Source: Diacronema lutheri (lineage: Eukaryota > Haptophyta > Pavlovophyceae > Pavlovales > Pavlovaceae). Taken from it: DNA of 64,000 nucleotides. Positions 12,817-24,200 of the stretch are shown piece by piece (position 1 is the first letter of the stretch; each line of letters starts with the position of its first letter). Below the pieces are notes generated by a model. It saw only the letters and a program-made list of their open reading frames with translations. It was not told where the DNA came from and did no database searches. Made by a program: the position numbers and the translations under genes. The DNA lies in assembly GCA_019448385.1 (NCBI GenBank), contig JAGTXO010000027.1, positions 248,001 through 312,000 of the forward strand. The letters run 5' to 3'.

Positions 12817-15768
12817 ATGCCGCCGCCGCGCAAGTCGTGCGAGGGCTGCCGCACGGCGAAGACCCGCTGCGACATTGAGGTGCAGTCGTACGGCGTGTGC
12901 TCGCGCTGCTCTCGCCTCAGCCTGCCGTGCGTGCTGTCCGACGCAGTGCAAGCCCACCGACGCCGGCCGCAGATCGACCTGGCCGCCGCCCGCGTCGTGC
13001 ACCGCCACCCGGCAACGGGCTTCGGGCTCGCTGTGGCGCGCGTGCATGCGGGGATGGACGCGCAATCAGTCTCAGTCGGCCACCATCCGTTGCTCGCCTG
13101 CTCCGTGCCGCCCGCTTACGCGCTCGGCGCAGGCGGGGACGGCAACGTGAAAATCGAGATGGTCGCTGGGCGCGCCATGCCGCCCGACACATCCTCGGAG
13201 ATGAGCAACGAGAACCTGCATTGGGTGTGGCCGTTGCACCGAGACCTACTGCGCGAGGAGCGCGACAACGCCGTGCGCCTCTGGTGGATCCGTTCCGCGT
13301 TCACGACCGCGCGCCGCCACGGCAATTGGGGTGTGCGCGACGTGCGCTTGCGCCGCGCCGCGCTCCGCACCAGCCAAGGCGCGCACGCGCTGCGCCGATC
13401 GATGTGATCCCACACTTGGCTATCGCCGCCTTGCATCCACCCGTGCGCCGTGCCTCGCTACGCCGGCTGGTGCGCGCGCGCGCGCGCGCGCGCCTCGGCC
13501 CTTCACTTCATGCCCATTCGCCCGTTGCATGCGCGTGCGCGCGTAGACGCGACGACGGACGCGCTACGCATGGCCAAGGAGCTCGAGTTCTCGCTCGACG
13601 AGGCGCTCAAGCTGATGGCGATCGCGCACTCAGACGCGCAGTCGCCCCTCCCGGAGGAGGTGAGCGCAGCCCCCCCCCCCCCCCCCCCCCCCCGCCTCCC
13701 CCCCCCCCCCCCCGCCTGGGCGGCCCTCCCTCCTTTCCTTTCACGCCGGATTCCTTCCATGGAGTCATCCAGAGTCCAACCTTTCGCAGCGCTCCTGCCT
13801 CACCCGCGACCCCATTCGCCCACCTCCTGCGCGCTCCGCCCCCTGCGCCACGCGCAATGCACCCACGCCGCCACTCTTTTCTCCGTTCTCTTCCCCCCCC
13901 CCCCCCCCCTTTTTTTTTAAATCAGCCTCTTCCTTGGCCCGAGTTCATCCACGAGTGGCACGTCGGCCCCGCACCGTGCGTTGTCCGCATCGAGGTCGAC
14001 GGCATTCTCCGCCACTTCTTCAACGCACCGCTCCGCGCCGCGTGGGCGGCGCAGGGCGTGCCGCCCGCCATCCTCGACTGGCTCGCGCGGAAAGGACAAG
14101 CCCAGGGTGCGCGCATGAGCGCACGCTGCCGCACGAGCCTCGGGCCCGTCGAGGCCCTGCGCGCCTGGTGCATCGCAGCGCGCGAGCGCGCGCACCGTAC
14201 CCCCGGTGTGTAGGTCGGGTAGGTGGATGGGTAGGTGGGTGGGTGGGGTGGGTAGGGTGGATAGGCGGGTGGTTAAATGTCCACCCACCGTGCACCCATA
14301 CCCACGCGAGTACGCACCCGCTCCACCCGCCCATACCGCCCGCCTGCCCACGCACCGGTCAACCACCCGCTTCACCAGCTTCATTCATCTGCCCGCCCGC
14401 CCATCCACCGGTCACCCACCCGCACCGCACTACCCCCCCCCCCCCCCCATCCGCCCGCCCACCGCCTTACCCGTCCCACTCGCCCGCGCACACACGCGCA
14501 CCCGCAGGCGTCGCCGTCCGGAACCCATGGGACGTGGATGACATGCTCCTCTCGCTCTGGGACGGACCGCTTGACATGCGCGCTTTTGTGCAGCTGTGGG
14601 TGACGCTCTGGTCGCAGGTACGTCGTGCCTCTTGGCCTCCTGTCGCCCCCGCCGCGGCGCGCGGTCTCGCTCAGCGCCGTCCCGGCCGTCACCGGTGCCA
14701 GTCGGCCGAGAGGGCACGGGTGACGCTGCGAGTGACGCTTTGGGCGCATGGCGCCGGCGGCATCTCGGGCGCAGATGCGCATCCGACCGCCATTGCGCCG
14801 TCGGCGCCAGCGCGCGGCCCCCTTTAGGGCACACGCACGACACCCGTCCCCGCCCCTCACCGCGCGCCGCGTGCTGCCGCGTCCCACGTGCCCCGCGCAC
14901 GCTGCGCCCCGTTCGCCACTCCCTCGCCGCTCAGGTGAGCCCCGACGCGGCCGTGCGCCACTTGGAGGGCACGGCGGTCCGGCGGATGCGCCTCAACGTG
15001 CACGGAGTCCGGATGGGTCCGTGCATTGTGCGAATGCGCGTCGTTTCGCGCAAGAACGGGCGCGAGCGATGGGAAGCCATCGTGCACGAGTTCGTCTACT
15101 CCGACGGCAGCCCCGACACTGCGGTGACCGCGCCGTACATGCCGGAGTTAATCATGCCGACGGTGCCGGCGGATTCCGCTGGCGCTAGCGCGGCCGCAGC
15201 CGTGGTGCCGGCCGACGTTGGCGCGCTGCGCGACGGCGGCGGCGAGTCGCGACTCCCACACTGGGCGTACGGCGCCGGGGCTGGCGGCGCGCCGGACGGC
15301 GAGATGGCGGGCAGCGGCATGATCGGTGCGTGCGACGTGCACGCGCCGTACGCCTGCACGAAGGGGCCGGCAAGCGACAGCCCCACCGTGGATCACGATG
15401 GCGGCAGCTCGGATCACGATGGGGACGCCGCGGGCGCAGGCGGCGCGACAGCAGCAGCGCAGCGAGCAGCGATGGCGGCCCGAGCGGCGGAAGCGCCTTC
15501 GGACAGCAGCGGCGCACCAAGCAGCGCGGCATGTGGGGAGGGGCAGTCGGTCGGCAGCTCCTGCTGCGACGAGGTGGCGGCAGCTGGCGCGAGCGGCGTC
15601 CACGGCGGCACGAGCAGCGCCGGCGCGGCCCACGCGCCGCTCGGCGCGCTCGATTACTCGTCGTTCCACGCAAAGGACGACGAGCAGGACTGCGGGCTGC
15701 TGCTCGAGCAGCTGCTCGAGATGTGCGACGAGCCGCTTCCGCACGACGTGGACAGCGCAGCGGCTTGA
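12817..15768 (+). CDS. Zn(II)2Cys6 (Gal4-type) zinc-cluster protein
   Basis: Five exons, 12817..13330, 13547..13659, 13926..14106, 14508..14617 and 14935..15768 (583 aa). All four introns are GT-AG with matching phase. The N-terminus carries a binuclear zinc cluster (CEGC, then C after six residues, then CSRC and C after six), the DNA-binding motif of fungal Gal4-family regulators. The middle region (IRSAFTTARRHGNWD, then DGILRHFFNAP and NPWDVDDMLLSLWDGPLDM) looks folded but matches no family I know. The last ~200 residues are Ser/Ala/Asp-rich and end in an acidic leucine-rich segment (DCGLLLEQLLEM) that resembles an activation region. Probably a nuclear transcription factor; the target is unknown. 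Introns 2 and 3 hold poly-C runs. It converges on the helicase gene 54 bp away. Confidence 0.8.
13670..13713 (+). repeat. Poly-C tracts in intron 2 of the Zn2Cys6 gene
   Basis: Two C homopolymers of about 24 and 16 nt lie inside the intron 13660-13925. A further C run followed by nine T (about 13892-13918) sits directly upstream of the acceptor AAATCAG. They lie on the sense strand and may act as polypyrimidine tract. Confidence 0.8.
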
Positions 15769-15822
15769 CTTAGTGTGGCTTTGCATGTGCCAGTGTGAGC
15801 GATCTTTCGCTGCTTGAATTGC

Positions 15823-17373
15823 TTAGAGCCGCTCTGCCTCCGCATGCGCACTCGGCCCGGCGGCATCTACGCCCGCGCGCGGCGCACCGGCGCGCAGCAG
15901 CTCCAGACGGTCAATCACGATGCCGAGCGCGTTGCCCAGCCGGCGCAGCGCGAACGCCTCCTGGCTACCCACGAGCGTCACGACCGTTCCCTTGCGCCCG
16001 AGGCGGCCGCACCGCCCCGCCGCGTGCAAATAAGCCGCCGGATCGGCGGTAGAGTCCAGAAGGAAGACGTGCGAGATGCCCGGCAGATCGAGGCCACGGT
16101 GCGCACCGAGGCCAAGCTCGCAGACGAGCACGCGTGCGACGCCTTCGCGCAGCGCCGCCATCGTGCGGTATCGCAGCGCGGCGCCGTCCGTCGCGCGGAG
16201 CTCGACGATGGCCGACTCGACGCCGCCGACGGCGGGCAGAAGCGCCATGCGAACCTTGTCGAGCGGGCGTCCGTCTCGACAGAAGACAAGCACCCCGTCG
16301 AGCTCGCCGTCGCGCGCGGCGGCGCGCAGCAGCGCGCGCAGCACGCGCACGCGCTCGCGCGGCTCGCACACGACGGCGCGGTGAACAATCGACGCCGGCA
16401 CCGCCTCGCCCGGCGCGACGTGCACGTGCACCGCGCCCGCGCGCATCCACCGGCGACCAACCGCCTGCTTTGAAAAATGGCGGTGCTGCGGAATGGTCGC
16501 AGAGACGAAGACGGTCTGCCGCGCGTCGCACGCCGGCAGCAGCGCGCCGCCGCCCGGCGCGCCGGCCGCGCCTGCGGCGAGCGCGTCGGCGGCCGCGGCG
16601 GCCTGCACTTCGGACGCCGGCGCAGCGGGCGCGTGCACACCTCCGACGTTCGTGGCGTGAGCGGGTGCGGTGGCGGCGACGGCGGCGGCGGCGGCGGCGG
16701 CGTTGCCGCCGGAGAGGAGGAGCGCGAGCGCATCGCTCCGCTGCGCCGCGCACTCGTCCGCCTCGTCGACGACGACGAGCCGCACGGCGGCAGTGCGCAG
16801 CGCGCGGCCGGTCACGGCGCGCAGCACGGCCTCGGGGTTGCCGATCACGACGTTGGGCGGGTCGGCAATGAGCCAGCGGCGCTCGCGCGCGGCGTGCGAA
16901 CGGTCGAGCAGAAGCATCACCGACGGCCGTTCCGACGGCGCGCCGAACGCCGCCGCGAGCTGCCGCGCGAGCTTTGCAACTTGCACGCCCAACTCTCGCG
17001 TCGGCACGATGACGACTGCTTGTACGACCTTGTGCGACGGCTCGATCGCGTTGAGGAGCGGGAGGAGGTAGGCGAGGGTCTTGCCTGATCCTGTGCTCGC
17101 GTGGATGATCGCGTCGTGCCCGTCGAGCAGCACGCGCAGCGCCTCGCGCTGCACCGCCGTCGGCCGCTCGAAGCCGAGCGCGGCCGCGCGCGCGGCGAGG
17201 CGCGGCCCGAGCCGGCCGTCGGCCGTGGTCGCAAATGTCTCGTCGGCCGAGAGTTCGTGCGCCGAGCAAGCGCGCGGCACCGCGCGCAGGCTGCGCGCGC
17301 GCCCTACCGCGCCACGCGGCTGCACCGCCGCGAGGCTCGAGCAGGCGAGCAACGCGAGCACGGCGCGGCGCAT
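15823..17373 (-). CDS. DEAD-box RNA helicase, probably plastid-targeted
   Basis: Single exon, 516 aa. An ATP-dependent RNA helicase with, in order: Q-motif region (FERPTAVQ), motif I ASTGSGKT, motif Ia PTRELG, motif II VDEADE, motif III SATIP, motif V RGLDLP and motif VI HAAGRCGRLG. Motif VI normally reads HRxGRxGR, so the first Arg is replaced here. A ~60-residue Ala/Gly-rich insertion separates motifs II and III. The first ATG gives MRRAVLALLACSSLAA followed by an Arg/Ala-rich stretch, i.e. a signal peptide plus transit-like sequence as used for complex plastids; secretion or a mitochondrial site is less likely. Likely role: rRNA processing or RNA remodelling in the organelle (family knowledge). 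It follows ADHFE1 on the same strand, 115 bp away. Confidence 0.88.
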   Translation of the reverse strand: MRRAVLALLACSSLAAVQPRGAVGRARSLRAVPRACSAHELSADETFATTADGRLGPRLAARAAALGFERPTAVQREALRVLLDGHDAIIHASTGSGKTLAYLLPLLNAIEPSHKVVQAVVIVPTRELGVQVAKLARQLAAAFGAPSERPSVMLLLDRSHAARERRWLIADPPNVVIGNPEAVLRAVTGRALRTAAVRLVVVDEADECAAQRSDALALLLSGGNAAAAAAAVAATAPAHATNVGGVHAPAAPASEVQAAAAADALAAGAAGAPGGGALLPACDARQTVFVSATIPQHRHFSKQAVGRRWMRAGAVHVHVAPGEAVPASIVHRAVVCEPRERVRVLRALLRAAARDGELDGVLVFCRDGRPLDKVRMALLPAVGGVESAIVELRATDGAALRYRTMAALREGVARVLVCELGLGAHRGLDLPGISHVFLLDSTADPAAYLHAAGRCGRLGRKGTVVTLVGSQEAFALRRLGNALGIVIDRLELLRAGAPRAGVDAAGPSAHAEAERL

Positions 17374-17488
17374 GTCGCGCGTTACCCGGTGACGAAACAC
17401 AGCGTCAGTGTCAGTGCTGGACTCACTCCGTGTTGCACTCGGCAGGACGACACTCACATCGAGCCGAAGTCCCGAACGCTTCCATCCA

Positions 17489-19555
17489 TCAGCGGTATAC
17501 GAGCGAATCGGTGAACAGATCCTCAAGCAAGTCGCGCGTGACGGCGACGGGGGCGAGCTTCGTCACGCGCTCCTGGGGCAACGCGCCGGCGACGAGCGCG
17601 GGTACGTCCTCCGAGCGGAAGCCGGCGTCCGCGAGGCCCGCGGGCGTGCCGAGCCTGCCGAGCAGCTCGACCATCCACGCGGCGAGCAGATCGCCCGCGT
17701 GCGCGCCATCGTCGCTCGCACAGCGCGAAACGTCCACGCCCAGCGCCTCCGCCGCCGTCCGGTGCCGCTCGGGCGCCGCCGGTCCGGTGCGCCGGAACAC
17801 AGCCGGTGCCGGGAGTGCGACGGAGACGCCGTGCGGGATGAGCGCGTGCGCCGCGCTCGCGTACGGGCGCGCGCCGGCTGCGGCCGCGACGGCGGGCAGG
17901 CTCTTGCACAGGCCGGAGATCGGGTAGCTCATGCCGTGGGGCAGGTGGACGCCTGGCGGTGCGGGCGGGGCAGGACGGCAGCGGCGGGGCGGCGGCGGTA
18001 GGACGACAGCGGCGGAGGGCACGAAGGCGGAGCGCGATGGGCGATGGCGTAGCGCAGCAGTGGAACGCAGCGTCGTGGCGTGCAGCGCAATTCGAGAGGG
18101 CGGGGGCGTGTGAGCCCCGTGGTGCACACCACGCCCGAGGCGATACGTGTCACAGGCGGGCGCATGGTGAGTCGAGGCGGGACCATGTGCCGCGCACGCC
18201 GAGGTCCGGCGCTTCAAAGCCCCACGCAGCCGCCAAACCACGTCGCGCTGCACAAACGCCACGCATCGACACTCTGCGCGGGGCGGCACAGGCGCGCGCA
18301 CCAGCGTTGCCAAAGCCGATGCCGGCATACGTGGACGCCAGCGCCATCGCCTCGCGCGCGCGCGCGTCGCCCGCGACCGAGCGCTCGAAGTTGGTTGCGA
18401 TCATGCGCAAGGACGCGAGCGCCCACACGTCAGAGATTGGGTTTGAGCCCTGGTACGCCGGACGGAGCTCCGGACGGTCCGGGCGCGGCGAGCGCTCGGA
18501 GAACGGGAGGGCCGTGTACGACTCGATTGCGTGGCAGAGGACGTCGAGCCCTGCCGGCGGCGCGGCACGCGCGCAGCGGGAAGCGCGGCGCAGCGCGGCG
18601 CGGCGGTCCCCGTTGATGCGTTGCGTCGCCAGCGCCGCCCGCTGCGCGTGCGCGTGTGCGGCGTCGGACCGCGCGGCGCGTGACGGCGCGCAAGGCCACG
18701 GCTCGCGATCGCCACCACCGCATCCTCGCCCGCCCGCCCTTGCTTGCCCCCTGCGACCGTAGCTCGCGCACCGGATGCGACCGCTACTTCGCGTGGCATT
18801 GAGTCCATGTTGGCCGGATCGATGAGGCCGAGCACAGGCCGCAGGTGGCGCGAGCCAATGCCCGTCTTCGCGCGCGTGGGCTCGTGGTCAAAGATGGCGA
18901 CGCCCGTTGTCTCCGAACCCGTGCCCGCCGTCGTTGGAATCGCGATCAGCGGCCGGACCGGCCCGGGGACCGGCATGCCGCGGCCGATCGGCATGTTCAC
19001 GAAGTCGAGGAACTCGTGCGACGAGTGCGTCGCGTACAGGTTGGCCGCTTTGGCCGTGTCGATGGTTGAGCCGCCACCGACCGCCACATACGCATCGAAG
19101 CCGCCCGCGCGCGCCCACGCCGCCGCCGCGGAAAACGACGCGTCGGTCGGCTCGACGCGCACGTCGGAAAAGACCGCGCGAGACACGCCCGCCGCGTCGA
19201 TCGATGCGAGCGCAGTGGAAAATGCGGCGGTGCGCAACACGCCCGCGTCAGTGAAGATCGCCACGCGCGTCGCGCCGAGCGCGCGCAGGTCGTGCCCCAC
19301 CTCGGCCGTCACGCCGCGCCCGTAGCGGATGGATGACGTGGCCATTTCGAAGGCGTAGTCCGTGCTCGCGAGCGCGCTCGCGTTCGGCGAGGGTCGCGGC
19401 GGCGCGGCGGCGGCGGTGGTGCTGAGCGGCAGCGGCTGACCGATGCGCAAAACACGGCGCGGCAAGCACGCGTGGCACGGGCACGCGCGCGTATGCGCGG
19501 CCACGTGTCGGAGCGCCGCGCGCAGGTGGGCAGGCTTGAAATCGCGCCGCGCCAT
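17489..19555 (-). CDS. ADHFE1: Hydroxyacid-oxoacid transhydrogenase (iron alcohol dehydrogenase family)
   Basis: Three exons, 19555..18772, 18550..18302 and 17952..17489; GT-AG introns of 221 and 349 bp, both in matching phase; 498 aa against about 467 for the human enzyme. The family enzyme couples oxidation of 4-hydroxybutyrate to reduction of 2-oxoglutarate in mitochondria. Diagnostic segments: TDYAFEMATSSIRYG, GGGSTIDTAKAANLY (nucleotide-binding loop), IPTTAGTGSE, and two that appear only after splicing: SGLDVLCHAIESYTA (metal-binding His) and GIGFGNAGVHLPHGMSYP (second metal His). The N-terminus from the chosen ATG is basic and Ala/Arg-rich, consistent with mitochondrial import. The frame runs further upstream only from a non-ATG codon, so 19555 was preferred. 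Confidence 0.93.
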
Positions 19556-19686
19556 TCCTTGCTGGACTATAGGAAGTTGCAACACGAAGTCCTGCACTGA
19601 CGTTACACTCGCCAGGACGCCAGCAGAACGCGCACGCCCACGCCACTCACACACGCACCGATGACTCTGCGCTTCTTCTCACCGGC

Positions 19687-21162
19687 TCACGCCGCGCTGC
19701 TCGCCTTGGCGTCAGCGCCGCGCCCACCGGAGCGCGCGCGCGCACGCCGCTTGGCTGCACTGCCGCCATTGCTCCCCTCCTCCTCCGCCGCCGCTGTCCC
19801 GTCGCGGTCGGTGCCCTGCGCGCGGCGCGAGCCGCGCGTGCCGTCAGCCTTGGGCCGCGCCGTGCGTGAGCCTTTCGTGATCGCGCGCTTGCGCCCGCCG
19901 CCGGCGATCTGGCGCGGTGGCGCGTCGCCCTTTGCAATCGCGAGGTCCTCGGGCGACGCCTTCTTCGCCAGGTTCTGCCCGCGGAAGCCCGTCGAGAAGT
20001 GCTCGATGCGCATGCGCCGCTTCGCCGCATCGTCGAGCGACATGTGCCCGGCAAGCAACTTGCTGAGCTCCGGCAGCGAGAGCATTGGCGTGCCATGCGT
20101 GCGCGCCTTGAGCACGGAGCCGAAGCCAGGGTCATGCCCCACGACGAGCATGTCCGTCCGGCTCGACGCCGATGACATCACCCTGCCGCCAAACGCTTCG
20201 ACGATCGCCTTGGTGCGCTCCTTGCCAAGGGTGAGCCCCATCCCGCCGCCAACCTCCGGGAAAGTTCCGGTCAGCACCACTTTGAGCCCTTTGAGCGCGT
20301 CGGGCCGGCAGCCAGCCTGGCCGGGCACGGGCGGCGCGTAGCGCGACTTCTGCTCGCGCCGGCGCGCGACCGCCGAGTCTGGATCCTTCTTCGTCTCGAG
20401 CGCCTCGCCAACGTCGTCGGGCTCGGAGGCCTCGCGCTCGCGCCTGCTGACCTGCGGCAGCGATCGCGTCAGCTTGGCCCAGTTCTCCTTGTTCATCGCG
20501 TGGCGCGTGACGAGGCGGCGCTTGTCGGGCGGCAGCTCAGCAAAGCCACACATCGCGATCTCATCCATGCCCATCAGCGCGGCCTCCACCTCGTCCTCAC
20601 TCGCCGTCTCTGGGTCGGGAAGGCCCAAATATACTTTCGACGGCACGCGCCAGCACTCAAGGTGGCACCAGCGGCCGTAGTCGCCCGTGGTCTCCTGCAT
20701 CCAGCCGATGCGCGGCTCGCCCTGCTTGATGAACTGCCGCCCCTCGCTACACTTGCGCCGCGAGCCCTGCTGGTTGCACGCCGAGCGGCCCGTGCGCGCG
20801 ATCTCGACGCGGTACGGCGGAATCGTCGACTTCTCCACGGTCGCGTAAAACTCCCATGAGAATGTGGGCCCGGGCTCGCCAGCCTCGGCGTCCTCGTCGT
20901 GCGCTGGCTTTACCGGGCGGTCCGCGTCCCTTGCGAAGCTCTCAATCTCGTGCGCCTCGAAAAGCTCGCGCATCACGTTGAACGCGTAGCTCACCTTGCG
21001 GAACTCGGCCGCGTCGCCGCCCTTGTCCGGGTGTGTGTCGAGCGCGCGCTGGAAGAAGGCCTTCTTGATCGCGCGGAATTCGTCATCGACGAGCGCAAAG
21101 CCCGAGATGTCGTCCGGCGACAGCTGAAGCATCGCCAACAGCTCGCGCACCGCGGGGGCCAT
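19687..21162 (-). CDS. J-domain / PARP-type zinc finger / BRCT protein
   Basis: Single long exon, 491 aa from the ATG at 21162. The N-terminus is a J-domain with the HPD loop (THPDKGGD) between FRAIKKAFFQRAL and AYNVMRELF-like helices, which would stimulate Hsp70. Next is a PARP-type zinc-finger segment: RTGRSACNQQ, a second Cys eight residues on, GEPRIG, then W-CHLEC. PARP fingers sense DNA breaks. Then comes a BRCT domain (GLKVVLTGTFP, TKAIVEAFGGRV, TDMLVVG), a phosphopeptide-binding module of repair proteins. The C-terminus is basic and low complexity. No PARP catalytic domain is present. The frame extends upstream only to a GTG before a stop, so an additional 5' exon cannot be excluded. 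Probably nuclear, linking chaperone and DNA-damage functions (inference). Confidence 0.85.
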   Translation of the reverse strand: MAPAVRELLAMLQLSPDDISGFALVDDEFRAIKKAFFQRALDTHPDKGGDAAEFRKVSYAFNVMRELFEAHEIESFARDADRPVKPAHDEDAEAGEPGPTFSWEFYATVEKSTIPPYRVEIARTGRSACNQQGSRRKCSEGRQFIKQGEPRIGWMQETTGDYGRWCHLECWRVPSKVYLGLPDPETASEDEVEAALMGMDEIAMCGFAELPPDKRRLVTRHAMNKENWAKLTRSLPQVSRREREASEPDDVGEALETKKDPDSAVARRREQKSRYAPPVPGQAGCRPDALKGLKVVLTGTFPEVGGGMGLTLGKERTKAIVEAFGGRVMSSASSRTDMLVVGHDPGFGSVLKARTHGTPMLSLPELSKLLAGHMSLDDAAKRRMRIEHFSTGFRGQNLAKKASPEDLAIAKGDAPPRQIAGGGRKRAITKGSRTARPKADGTRGSRRAQGTDRDGTAAAEEEGSNGGSAAKRRARARSGGRGADAKASSAA

Positions 21163-21291
21163 CCGCTCGAGGCCGTCCGCCGTCCAGGCGCCTGGCGATG
21201 TCTTGAGCGGGGGTTTTGACTTGTGAGTCTGCGTCACTGGCACTCAAGTGACTCACCCCCCCCCCCCCCTTCCCCGGGGCTACCGATGGGC

Positions 21292-24200
21292 CTACGCGGG
21301 CTGCGGCTGTGCCCGTGCGCGCTCAAGCCATGCCGTCCACACAGCGCTGCGCCCGCGCGCCACGCCGCCGTCCGCGCCCGCGCCGCGCGCCGTCACCTCC
21401 GCGCGCTCGGCCTCGCAGCCGCTGAATCGATTGAAGCGCAACGCGCGCCCCGCCTGCCAGCCGCCGAACAGCTCCTCCTCTCCACCGTTACCAACCATAT
21501 AGTCAAACCACTGTCCCTCGATGTGGCCCTCGCCCTGCTTGGCGCGCCCGTCGAGGCCCGCGCCCCACGCGGCCGGACGCGCGCTGCTCGAGCGCAGCGG
21601 CGCCCGGACAATCGGGATTGCGTCCGGTTCTGCGTCGTCAGGAGGCAGCGCGTTCTGCCCGAGCAGCCCATGGAGGTCGGCGTGCACCCACGCGCCGCGC
21701 TCGCGCTCGCTGCGCGCCGCGCCGCTGCCTTCGGCCCGAGCGCGCCAGCGCGAGCGCGCGCCGCGGTGGTCGGCCGGCGGTGGTCTGCCTCTGCCAAGCA
21801 GCTCGCTGGACAAGTCGCGCTCGTAGCCGTGCGCGCCGGCCGCATCCACGCCCTCCGGCGCAGAACCTGCCCCGCGCGCGTCCGCAGCGCGTGCGTCCCC
21901 AGCGGTGCGCGCGTGTGTCTCCGCGGCGGCGCGCGCGCGCGCGCGCTCGCGCGCGGACGCACTCCGCCCGGCGTTGAGAAGCCGCAGCTCGACGTCCGTG
22001 TAGCCGAAGAGCGACTCGCCCTCTGTGCCCACCGACGCGTCCACAAGCACGGATGCCATCGCCGCGCCGCAGGCGAGGCCGCGCGCCCCATCCGCACCCG
22101 CACGCCGCGCGCCCGCGCGCGCGCCGACCCCGCCGCTCGCCTCGGCCGCGGCCGCCGCGCCGGTCGTGGCGGCCGAGTCCATTTGGGCGCACCGCGAGAG
22201 CAGCGCGTGCACGTCCGGCGAGAGCTGCGTCGCCACCTGGTAGCGCCTCAGCGTGAGCTCGAGGCCCGGGAACGTGTCGGACTCGTCCGACACGCGCGCG
22301 TCGGACGCATCGGACGCATCGGACTCGTCCGAGACGCGCGTGTCGGACGCGCCGAGCGCGGGAGCAGATGGGGGCAGCACGACTCGGAGCGAGCGGAAGA
22401 GCGTGTCGACGAACCCCGCCGGCGGCGCCTCCGACGCGTGCCAGCGGCAGCGCGCGGGCGTCTCCGCGGCGCTCTGCCCCACGGCGCGCGTGCGCGCACC
22501 TGCGCCGGTGGGAAGGGCGCACGCGTGCCGCAGATACTCAAACGTCACGCCCAGTGGCAGCATTGTCATGCCCCACGCGATCGGCCGCCCGTCGAGCGTC
22601 GCCCGCTCTCGCGCGCGCACGGGGAAGCGGAGTCGACGCACGCGCGCGCTCGGCCCCTTGTCGTCCGCCGCCACATCCGCGCGCGCGCCCGCGCCCGCGC
22701 CGCCGAGCTGCGCGAGCAGCTCGCCAATCGTCTGCGCGCCCTCGCCTCCTCCACGCCCGGCACGACCGCCACCGCCCTCATCCCCACCAACGCGCGCGTC
22801 GCGCGCGTCGTTCGCATCGTCGCCGCTCGGCGCGCGCGCGCGCGCGCGCGGGCTGCAGTCGCAGAAGACAAGACCGAGGTCAGTCAGAACAGTGTCAGTG
22901 AGCCGGTGCACGCGGAAGCGCTCGGGCACGGCGGCGAAGCGGCCATTGAGCTGCGCTCTGTGCGACGAGACGAGAGAAAAAGTCCGGTTCGGCGTGCCGC
23001 GCACCTCGTAACTGACGCCGTCCCAGCCCACAAAGACGGGCTACGTGCGCCCGGCGCGGCGCGCAAAGGGATGGATGCGCGCGCGGCGGCGGTGTGAACG
23101 GTCAGGGGCGCGGCCCAAAGTGTGCGTGCGCGCGCACGTCCAACCGCGCGGCGTGCGGCAGCCGTGCCGCGCGCGTGTCGCACGCAACGCCAAGATCGCA
23201 GCGCCTGCCGCTGTGCAGCGCGTGCTTGGCGCCGCGCTCGCACGCACGTCGTTCCCAGCGAAAACGGCGGGCGTGGGCGGAGGCGGAGGCGGCGTGGCCG
23301 TGAAGAGCGCGTCGATCTCGACGGGCGAGAGCGGCGTCCGTTCCTGCGGGAGCGCAAGCGCCTCGAGCCCAGCAATGGCGTTGCCCCAGAGGCTGACGCC
23401 TGCGCCAGCGCCAACGCCTGCGCCGGACGAGTCCGGAGCGCCCGTGCCGAGCGCGCTCGCGAGCGCGGCGCGGCGCGTCGCCATGGCGTCCGGCTGCGCG
23501 CGGAATGGGCCGAGCGCTGCGAGCTCTGTGGGCACGGCGCCAGTCAGCGCATTTGAGGAGAGATCAAGCATCATCGCACGTCCGCCGTCATCGCCTCCGC
23601 CTTTGCCTCCACCTCCGCCTCCGCCTCCGCCTCCGCCTCCGCCCTCGTCAGCCGTGGGCGCAGCAGCAGCCACAAGCAACGCGAGCTCCGTGGGCAGCGT
23701 TCCTTGCAGCTCGCTGCCCGCCATCAGCAGCGCGGTGAGCGTGCCCGCGAGCGCGCCGAGCTCCGTGGGCAGCGCGCCGCCGAGCGCCGAGCAGCCGCTC
23801 ACGTCGAGCGTGCGCAGGGCGCGCAGCATGCCGAGCTCCGTGGGCACCGCGAGCGGCAGCGCGTCGGCGGGCGCGCCGTGCGCGGCGCGTGGCGACGCAG
23901 ACGGCGCGGCGACGAGCTCGCCGAGCTCCGACGCGCTGAGTTGGCGAAGGGCGCGCAATTGGCCGAGCTCCGTGGGCAGCGGTCCGGAGAAGGCGCAGCC
24001 GGACACATCAAGTGTGGTCAGCGCAGAAAGCGCGCCGAGCTCCTGCGGGCGGGCGGGCGGTAGGGCGTTAGGGCGTAAGCGCGGGTGGCCGGGCATACGG
24101 GCGGGCGGGCGGGCGGGCGGGCGGGCGTGTCCACGGGTGGCGTCTGGCTGGGGCGTGCGTGGCGGCTAGGCCAGGGCAAGGGGAAGGGAAGGAAAGGGAC

